This document shows, in pieces, positions 58,495 through 64,000 of a stretch of 64,000 bases of DNA. Position 1 is the stretch's first letter, and every line of letters begins with the position of its first letter. The position numbers were made by a program, and so were the translations under genes. Origin of the DNA: an uncultured Candidatus Melainabacteria bacterium (GTDB lineage: Bacteria > Cyanobacteriota > Vampirovibrionia > Gastranaerophilales > Gastranaerophilaceae). The stretch spans positions 1 to 64,000 of the forward strand of contig CAKVDZ010000006.1 of the NCBI GenBank assembly GCA_934728585.1, in the 5' to 3' direction. The notes below the pieces were generated by a model. That model was not told the DNA's origin. It was given only the letters and a program-made list of their open reading frames with translations, and did not search any database.

Positions 58495-58887
58495 ATGGCA
58501 GGTAATAAACGCGATAGCTTTAACGAAATTAATATTACACCGTTGACAGATATTTTCCTTGTTCTGTTAATTATTATGATGGTTATTGCACCATTATTAG
58601 ATAATCAAGGGCTTAATTTAACAGTTCCTGAAATTGTTAAAGAGGAAAATCTTAAGAAAGATACTAAATTGTTGAATGTATTAGTTACAAACGATAACAA
58701 ATACTATATTGATGACAAGGAAGTAACTTTAGAAGAACTACCAGATGTATTGAAAAAAAGTGCAGTTGAAAAACCTGACGGACTTTTAATTCAATCTCAA
58801 CCAGATTCAACTCATGGTGCAGTTGTAAGATTAATGGATAATGCAAGAAATTCAGGTATTACAAGTATTTCTGTAGTTGAAGGTTAA
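58495..58887 (+). CDS. exbD: ExbD/TolR family protein, second copy
   Basis: 130 residues, the usual length. FNEINITPLTDIFLVLLIIMMV matches the first copy almost exactly in the membrane helix, whereas the periplasmic domain (PEIVKEENLKKDTK...) has diverged. Start at 58495, 2 bp after the previous stop, is chosen over the in-frame 58480 inside the upstream gene. Two ExbD proteins may form a mixed dimer in the ExbB ring. A strong terminator follows. Confidence 0.93.
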   Translation: MAGNKRDSFNEINITPLTDIFLVLLIIMMVIAPLLDNQGLNLTVPEIVKEENLKKDTKLLNVLVTNDNKYYIDDKEVTLEELPDVLKKSAVEKPDGLLIQSQPDSTHGAVVRLMDNARNSGITSISVVEG

Positions 58888-58901
58888 TTAAATTTTTGTA
58901 C

Positions 58902-58944
58902 AAAACAAACAGGGCGCTGATGAAATCAGCGCCCTGTTTGTTTT
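58902..58944. terminator. bidirectional terminator between exbD and the SulP gene
   Basis: AAAACAAACAGGGCGCTGAT pairs perfectly with its 20-base complement around GAA. It lies between convergent genes. Confidence 0.95.
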
Positions 58945-58946
58945 AT

Positions 58947-60548
58947 TTATTTATTGTTGGTTAATGATTTTTTATGGAAACGAATGGCTTTTTCAACGGC
59001 TCTATTTACGGATAGAGTTGTATCGTGTCTTGTAAGTAGAGGATATAAACCTCTTTGATACTGATCCATAGCTAATTTTACGTTGTTGAATACTACAATT
59101 ACGTGAATATTTCTATCATTTAGGTTAGAAATCATTTTTTCTAATGTGTATGTTGCAGAAATATCAAGGGATTTTACCTTTTGGCAATCAATAATTACAG
59201 TTTCTTTTTCTAATAAACTTTCACTTCTTGCAAGTACTGTTGATGCTGAACCAAAGAAAAACATTCCGTCAATATGAATTATGCCAATGTATTTTTTGCA
59301 ATCACCGTCGAGTAATGGCATTTCGTGGTCATAAACATCTATAACTAAGTCTTGAGAGGCTTTTACGGCAAATAAAATTGATGAAATTACAATTCCAACT
59401 CCTACTGCAAAAATTAAATCGTCAATTACGGTTAGAATGAAAACGGTTATCATAACGATTATGTCTGATTTTGCAGAACGAGTTAAAATGCTTAAATATT
59501 TGTAATCAATAATATCAATACCAACCTTGATTAAGATTGCTGAAAGTATTGCAAGTGGTATTTGCGACGCAAACGGTGCAAAGAAAAGTACAATGCAGAT
59601 TAAAAATAGTGAGTGGACAATTCCTGATAATTTTCCTGTAGCGCCACTATTAACGTTAATAACAGTTCTCATCGTAGCTCCAGCGCCAGCAAGTCCGCCG
59701 AACATACCAGCAACTGCGTTACCTAAGCCTTGTCCTAATAGTTCTTTGTTAGAATCGTGCTTTGTGTTTGTAATCGAATCAGCAACTAAAGAGGTTAGTA
59801 AAGAATCAATAGAACCAAGTATTGCAAGTGTTATACCTAGAGGAATTATTGCTTGTAAATCTTTTAGCGAAATTATTCCAAGTTCAAAGTGTGGAAATCC
59901 TAATGGAATTTCGCCAATAGTTTTTACATCTAAATGCATAAGAATTGCAACAACTGTTCCAGCAATAAGCGCGATTAATGATGGTGGACAGTATTTTGCA
60001 ATTTTTTTAGGGGTTAAAAATATAATTAATAAAGCAAATACGCTTAAGCCGACAGCTGGCAAGCTTATATTTTTTAAATGTTGAAGAACATAGAATATTT
60101 GTTCTACAGGAGTTCCGCTTGCTTCAAGTCCAATAAAAGGTGCTATTTGAAGTAAGATGATTATAACCCCAATACCGCTCATAAATCCTGAAATTACTGG
60201 ATATGGCACGTAGTGAACAAGTTTTGCAACACCTGAAAATGATAGCAAAATTTGAAACAAACCTGCTAAAAATATTGCCATAAAAATAATTTTTGGATTA
60301 TTAGGGTACGCTAATACTAAAGATGCTACAACTACTGTCATTGGACCCGTTGGACCTGAAATTTGAGTAGGTGTTCCACCAAAGATTGTTGCGAAAAGAC
60401 AAACAATGATAGCACCCCATAAACCAGCTCCAGCACCTAATCCACTGGCAACACCAAAGGCTAAAGCTAGAGGTAATGCGATGACGGCAGCGGTTATACC
60501 TCCAAAAATATTTCCTTTTAAATTTGTAAATATACCGTTTTTCAGCAT
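58947..60548 (-). CDS. SulP family anion transporter with STAS domain
   Basis: About 533 residues. The membrane part has ten or more helices with GNIFGGITAAVIALPLALAF, SGPTGPMTVV and the LLGQGLGNAVAGMFGGLAG motif. A STAS domain (about 430-533) contains IIDCQKVKSLDISATYTLEKM. SulP members carry sulfate, bicarbonate or dicarboxylates. GGAGG before ATG 60548 decides the start. The divergent gene is a carbonic anhydrase, which favours bicarbonate (BicA-like function) by association. Confidence 0.93.
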   Translation of the reverse strand: MLKNGIFTNLKGNIFGGITAAVIALPLALAFGVASGLGAGAGLWGAIIVCLFATIFGGTPTQISGPTGPMTVVVASLVLAYPNNPKIIFMAIFLAGLFQILLSFSGVAKLVHYVPYPVISGFMSGIGVIIILLQIAPFIGLEASGTPVEQIFYVLQHLKNISLPAVGLSVFALLIIFLTPKKIAKYCPPSLIALIAGTVVAILMHLDVKTIGEIPLGFPHFELGIISLKDLQAIIPLGITLAILGSIDSLLTSLVADSITNTKHDSNKELLGQGLGNAVAGMFGGLAGAGATMRTVINVNSGATGKLSGIVHSLFLICIVLFFAPFASQIPLAILSAILIKVGIDIIDYKYLSILTRSAKSDIIVMITVFILTVIDDLIFAVGVGIVISSILFAVKASQDLVIDVYDHEMPLLDGDCKKYIGIIHIDGMFFFGSASTVLARSESLLEKETVIIDCQKVKSLDISATYTLEKMISNLNDRNIHVIVVFNNVKLAMDQYQRGLYPLLTRHDTTLSVNRAVEKAIRFHKKSLTNNK

Positions 60549-60619
60549 TGTAACCTCCGTTTTATGTGTGTTATATTTAAAAATTATAATATACTTATTT
60601 TTTGAAAGGAATAATATTA

Positions 60620-61198
60620 ATGAACGAGATTGCAAAACAAGAGTTAGATAGACTAATGGCTGGAAACGAGCGTTTTATTAAAGGTGAATGCTCTTGTCAT
60701 ACTAGAAATATCGAAACGTTAAAACAATTTATGACTCATCAAGAGCCTAAGACTATTATTTTAAGCTGTTCTGATTCTCGTGTAATTCCAGAAGTTATTT
60801 TTGATTGTGGAATTGGCGAACTTTTTGTTGTAAGAACTGCAGGTGCTACAATTGGTCTGACTTTCGATATTTTGGAAAGTTTAGAATTTGGTGTTAAAAA
60901 GCTTAAAGCCCCATTGTTGATTATGTTAGGTCACGACGATTGTGGTGTAACAAAATATGCAAAAGATTATTACGCTGAAAATAGTGAATCGTATACCTCA
61001 ATTATGAGTAATCTTTGCCCTATTATTGAAGAACAAGGACATTTACATTATGACGAAATTACAAAAGAACATACTCAAACTTTGAAAAAACTACTGATAG
61101 AACGCTCTATGATTATAAGCGAAGCGGTTAAGAACGATAAATTGGAAATTGTAAGCGCTCATTTTCATTTTGATACAGGAAAAATTTCTTTGCTATAA
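60620..61198 (+). CDS. beta-class carbonic anhydrase
   Basis: 192 residues. Zinc ligands Cys50 (SCSDSR), His105 and Cys108 (GHDDCG), with the Asp52-Arg54 pair of the beta class. It interconverts CO2 and bicarbonate. AAGGA lies 9 nt before ATG 60620; the in-frame start at 60602 lies upstream of this signal. The 71-bp gap to the divergent SulP gene must hold both promoters, so joint regulation is possible. Confidence 0.95.
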   Translation: MNEIAKQELDRLMAGNERFIKGECSCHTRNIETLKQFMTHQEPKTIILSCSDSRVIPEVIFDCGIGELFVVRTAGATIGLTFDILESLEFGVKKLKAPLLIMLGHDDCGVTKYAKDYYAENSESYTSIMSNLCPIIEEQGHLHYDEITKEHTQTLKKLLIERSMIISEAVKNDKLEIVSAHFHFDTGKISLL

Positions 61199-61257
61199 AG
61201 TTTTTTTGTGATAATTTTATATTGTACACAGACGAAATAAATGAAAGAATTGGAATT

Positions 61258-63051
61258 ATGGATATAGAAAAATTACGTAATATTGCGATTATTGCCCACG
61301 TTGACCACGGTAAAACTTCAATGGTAGATTGCATGTTGAAGCAAAGTGGTGTATTTAGAGATAACCAACAAGTGCAAGCTTGCGTTTTGGACTCAAACGA
61401 CTTAGAAAGAGAACGTGGTATTACAATTCTTTCTAAAAATATTTCAGTAGATTATAAAGGTTATCATATCAACGTTGTTGATACCCCAGGTCACGCGGAC
61501 TTTGGTGGTGAAGTAGAACGTGTTTTAGGTATGGTTGACGGAGCGTTGTTAATTGTTGATGCTGCTGAGGGTCCAATGCCTCAAACAAGATTTGTACTTT
61601 CAAAAGCTTTGGAATTAGGTTTAAAGATTATTGTTGTAATTAACAAGATTGATAAACCTGCTGCAGAGCCTGATTTAGCACTAGATAAAGTGTTCGATTT
61701 ATTCACAGAATTAACTGATAACGAAGAATTAATCGACTTCCCAATTATTTATGCAAGTTCTTTGCAAGGCTTTGCTAAAAAAGAATTAGAAGACGAAAGT
61801 GATAATATTGCGCCATTAATGGATTGCATTATTGAAAACATTAAGCACCCAGAGGGTGATTCTAACGCAAATCTTCAATTCCACGTAACAACACTTGATT
61901 ACAATGATTACGTAGGTCGTATTGCAATTGGTAGAATTAAAAACGGTCACTTGAAATCTCAAGAAACATTGTCTTTAATCAAAGCTGACGGCTCTGTTCA
62001 AAGATGTAAAATTACAAAATTATTTGGTTTCCATGATTTAGGTCGTGTAGAAATTGAAGAAGCTTCAGCAGGTGATATCGTTGGTATTGCTGGTTTTCCA
62101 GATGTTCAAATTGGTGAAACAATTTCATCTCTTGATAATCCGCAAGCATTACCTTTAATCAACATTGACGAACCAACATTACAAATGAATTTCTCGGTAA
62201 ATGACAGTCCTTATGCTGGTCAAGAGGGTAAATTCGTAACTTCTCGTCAATTGAGAAAAAGATTATATGACGAATTAGAAAAAAATGTTAGTATGAGGGT
62301 TGAAGATACTGAAAATACTGATAAATGGGTTGTTTCTGGACGTGGTGAGCTTCACTTAAGTATTTTAATTGAAACAATGCGCCGTGAGGGATATGAATTC
62401 CAAGTATCTAAACCAGAAGTTATCTACAAGACTATTGATGGTGTTCAAATGGAACCTTATGAAAACTTATTCCTTGATGTTCCAGATGAATGCACTGGCT
62501 CTTGTATTGAACGTTTGGCTGGAAGAAAAGCTCAAATGCTTGATATGCAATCAACAGGTACTCGTTCAAAATTAGAATTTGTAATCCCAGCAAGAGGTTT
62601 AATAGGTTTCAAAGGTGAATTTATTAGACTTACTAGAGGTGAGGGTATTATGTACCATACTTTCAACAAATATGATACCTTAGCAGGTGATATTCCAAAA
62701 CAAAGAATGGGTTCTCTAATCGCTTGGGAACAAGGTGAAGCAGTTCCTTACGCATTAGACCAATTTGCAGACAGAGGTACTTTCTTTATTACGCCAAAAA
62801 CTAAAGTTTATAAAGGTATGATTGTTGGTGAGGGTAACAGAGCACAAGATGTTGCCGTAAATGTATGTAAAACAAAAAAATTAACTAACATGCGTACTTC
62901 TACAGCTGATGCTATGGTTGTTTTGAAAGCTCCTAAACTTTTATCGTTGGAAGAAGCTCTTGATTATATTGCAGATGATGAATTGGCAGAAATTACACCA
63001 GAAAGCATAAGATTAAGAAAAGCAGACTTAACAAGAACAAGATTTAACTAA
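61258..63051 (+). CDS. typA: translational GTPase TypA/BipA
   Basis: 597 residues, normal length. G1 AHVDHGKT (13-20), G2 around RERGITI, G3 DTPGHADFGGEV and G4 NKID, then EF-G-like domains III and V and the BipA-specific C-terminal domain (TFNKYDT, GEAVPYALDQF, AQDVAVNVCKTKKLTNMR). BipA is a ribosome-binding GTPase for assembly and stress, especially cold. Start 61258 is used because MDIEKLRNIA aligns with the family; an in-frame TTG at 61222 is less likely. No strong Shine-Dalgarno sequence. The transporter gene follows after 11 bp. Confidence 0.97.
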   Translation: MDIEKLRNIAIIAHVDHGKTSMVDCMLKQSGVFRDNQQVQACVLDSNDLERERGITILSKNISVDYKGYHINVVDTPGHADFGGEVERVLGMVDGALLIVDAAEGPMPQTRFVLSKALELGLKIIVVINKIDKPAAEPDLALDKVFDLFTELTDNEELIDFPIIYASSLQGFAKKELEDESDNIAPLMDCIIENIKHPEGDSNANLQFHVTTLDYNDYVGRIAIGRIKNGHLKSQETLSLIKADGSVQRCKITKLFGFHDLGRVEIEEASAGDIVGIAGFPDVQIGETISSLDNPQALPLINIDEPTLQMNFSVNDSPYAGQEGKFVTSRQLRKRLYDELEKNVSMRVEDTENTDKWVVSGRGELHLSILIETMRREGYEFQVSKPEVIYKTIDGVQMEPYENLFLDVPDECTGSCIERLAGRKAQMLDMQSTGTRSKLEFVIPARGLIGFKGEFIRLTRGEGIMYHTFNKYDTLAGDIPKQRMGSLIAWEQGEAVPYALDQFADRGTFFITPKTKVYKGMIVGEGNRAQDVAVNVCKTKKLTNMRTSTADAMVVLKAPKLLSLEEALDYIADDELAEITPESIRLRKADLTRTRFN

Positions 63052-63062
63052 TTTCTTAAACT

Positions 63063-63917
63063 ATGATTAGAACAATAATAGCGCTATTTTTGAGGATTGT
63101 TTCCAATCCTTTGGCGAATGTTTATCAAAAGAAAATTTGCGAAAACAATTCTTCGCTAAATTGCAACTTTTATACATATTTCACGCTAGGGTTGTGCTGT
63201 GTTCCTTTTGCGCTAAAGGTTAATTGGGTGAGTTTGCCAGTTGAATTTTGGATTTTTGCCTTTGTTGCAGGATTTTTATGTTCAGTTGGAAATGCTTGTT
63301 TGATAAAAGCCTTGCAGATAGGTGAGTTGTCTGTTTTAGGTCCAATAAATTCTTACAAATCAGTTGTCGGAATGATAGTTGCGATATTTGTTTTGCACGA
63401 AATTCCAACGATTTTTGGTATTTTGGGGGTTGTGTTAATCATCTGGGGCAGTTGGTTTGTGTTTGATACACAAGCTGAGGGCTTTTCTTTGTCATTGTTT
63501 AAAAGAAAAGATATAATTTTAAGATTTACAGCACTGTTCCTAATGGGGATAGAAGCAGTCTTTTTGAAAAAAGTTATTCTTCTATCTTCGCCTGTAATTT
63601 CGTTTATGCTTTGGTGTTGGGCTGGCGCATTTTTTGCGCTAATTTTAAATTTTGTATTTAAAAAACCTTTAAAACCTATTCAAAAAATTGATATTCCAAA
63701 ATATGCAATTGTTTGCTCAATGTTAGGTGTAATGCAACTTACAACAAATTATGTATTTCAAAACATGGAGGTTGGTTATGCTTTAGCGCTGTTCCAACTT
63801 TCAACACTTGTTAATCTGTTTTTCGGCTGGAGATTTTTCCACGAAACAGACATGAAGAAAAAATTCATCGGTACAATTATAATGGTTGTTGGCTCTATTA
63901 TTGTTATTTTGGTTTAA
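63063..63917 (+). CDS. EamA/DMT superfamily transporter
   Basis: 284 residues with ten hydrophobic segments forming two EamA halves of five helices. NACLIKALQIGELSVLGPINSYKSVVGMIVAIFVLHE is the typical end of the first half, and QNMEVGYALALFQLSTLVNLFFGWRFFHE the end of the second. Drug/metabolite transporters export or import small organic molecules; this substrate is unknown. It lies 11 bp after typA without a ribosome binding site and is probably co-transcribed. Confidence 0.9.
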   Translation: MIRTIIALFLRIVSNPLANVYQKKICENNSSLNCNFYTYFTLGLCCVPFALKVNWVSLPVEFWIFAFVAGFLCSVGNACLIKALQIGELSVLGPINSYKSVVGMIVAIFVLHEIPTIFGILGVVLIIWGSWFVFDTQAEGFSLSLFKRKDIILRFTALFLMGIEAVFLKKVILLSSPVISFMLWCWAGAFFALILNFVFKKPLKPIQKIDIPKYAIVCSMLGVMQLTTNYVFQNMEVGYALALFQLSTLVNLFFGWRFFHETDMKKKFIGTIIMVVGSIIVILV

Positions 63918-63920
63918 GAC

Positions 63921-64000
63921 CTAGTAATCATTTATTGTAAAATTCTCATCGCGTAAAACAGGTTTTGTTCTCAAATATGGTGTTGGTTTGTAATTTTGTT
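63921..64000 (-). CDS. C-terminal end of a gene running off the window
   Basis: The last 26 codons of a minus-strand frame, ending YLRTKPVLRDENFTINDY, with stop codon at 63921-63923. The other two minus-strand frames contain stops. The composition looks protein-like, and the position, 3 bp from the end of the converging gene, is typical for this window. Too short to name. Confidence 0.5.
   Translation of the reverse strand, partial: QNYKPTPYLRTKPVLRDENFTINDY

Overview
The window is AT-rich, gene-dense DNA from a diderm bacterium. A TonB/ExbB/ExbD energising system, a GT39-type membrane glycosyltransferase, periplasmic and secreted proteins, and three prepilin-like proteins with the same N-terminal signature point to a Gram-negative envelope. 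Together with a bifunctional-nuclease (DUF151) gene, gatD, fixCX and a SulP/carbonic anhydrase pair, the set resembles gut Gastranaerophilales (Melainabacteria/Vampirovibrionia, the non-photosynthetic sisters of Cyanobacteria). This placement is an inference from gene content and style, not from a marker phylogeny.

Layout. 1-5.6 kb: pseudopilin, an unusual HELGH metallopeptidase, a Bax-inhibitor-like membrane protein, an ABC exporter and tRNA-Asn. 5.7-8.3 kb: an MspI-like restriction endonuclease facing its C5-cytosine methyltransferase, next to a GC-rich repeat. 8.4-12.1 kb: methyltransferase, M48 protease, and a rimP-nusA operon with a terminator-like hairpin in its leader. 12.3-16.0 kb: two more members of the HELGH family in tandem. 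16-31 kb: housekeeping genes (acpS, leuS, plsY, fixCX, gatD, HU, apt) mixed with secreted proteins of unknown function and envelope glycosyltransferases. 31-32 kb: a higBA toxin-antitoxin locus whose toxin gene appears to carry a late nonsense mutation. 32-43 kb: sugar porter, peroxiredoxin, TspO, EngB, TPR proteins, Xer recombinase, ruvB, YibE/F, bifunctional nuclease, thiL and a pseudopilin. 43.8-52.3 kb: fabI, a solitary UgpC/MalK-type ATPase overlapping a degenerate histidine kinase, a GGGtGRT/Fe-S scaffold pair, a sugar nucleotidyltransferase and the GT39 protein. 52.4-64 kb: pgk, uridine kinase family protein, two secreted VirB10-like proteins, tonB-exbB-exbD-exbD, SulP transporter divergent from carbonic anhydrase, typA and a DMT transporter.

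No prophage, transposase, CRISPR array or rRNA was found. Accessory signals are the restriction-modification pair, the higBA locus, the HELGH paralogues, and a family of GC-rich interspersed repeats; three of these repeats end at the stop codons of minus-strand genes. Most genes have a clear Shine-Dalgarno sequence. A distinct subset (fixC, higB, ruvB, thiL, a flippase-like gene, the GT39 gene and two secreted-protein genes) lacks one and instead has a -10 hexamer exactly 6 nt before ATG. This suggests systematic leaderless transcription, and I regard it, with the HELGH family, as the most interesting signal here.
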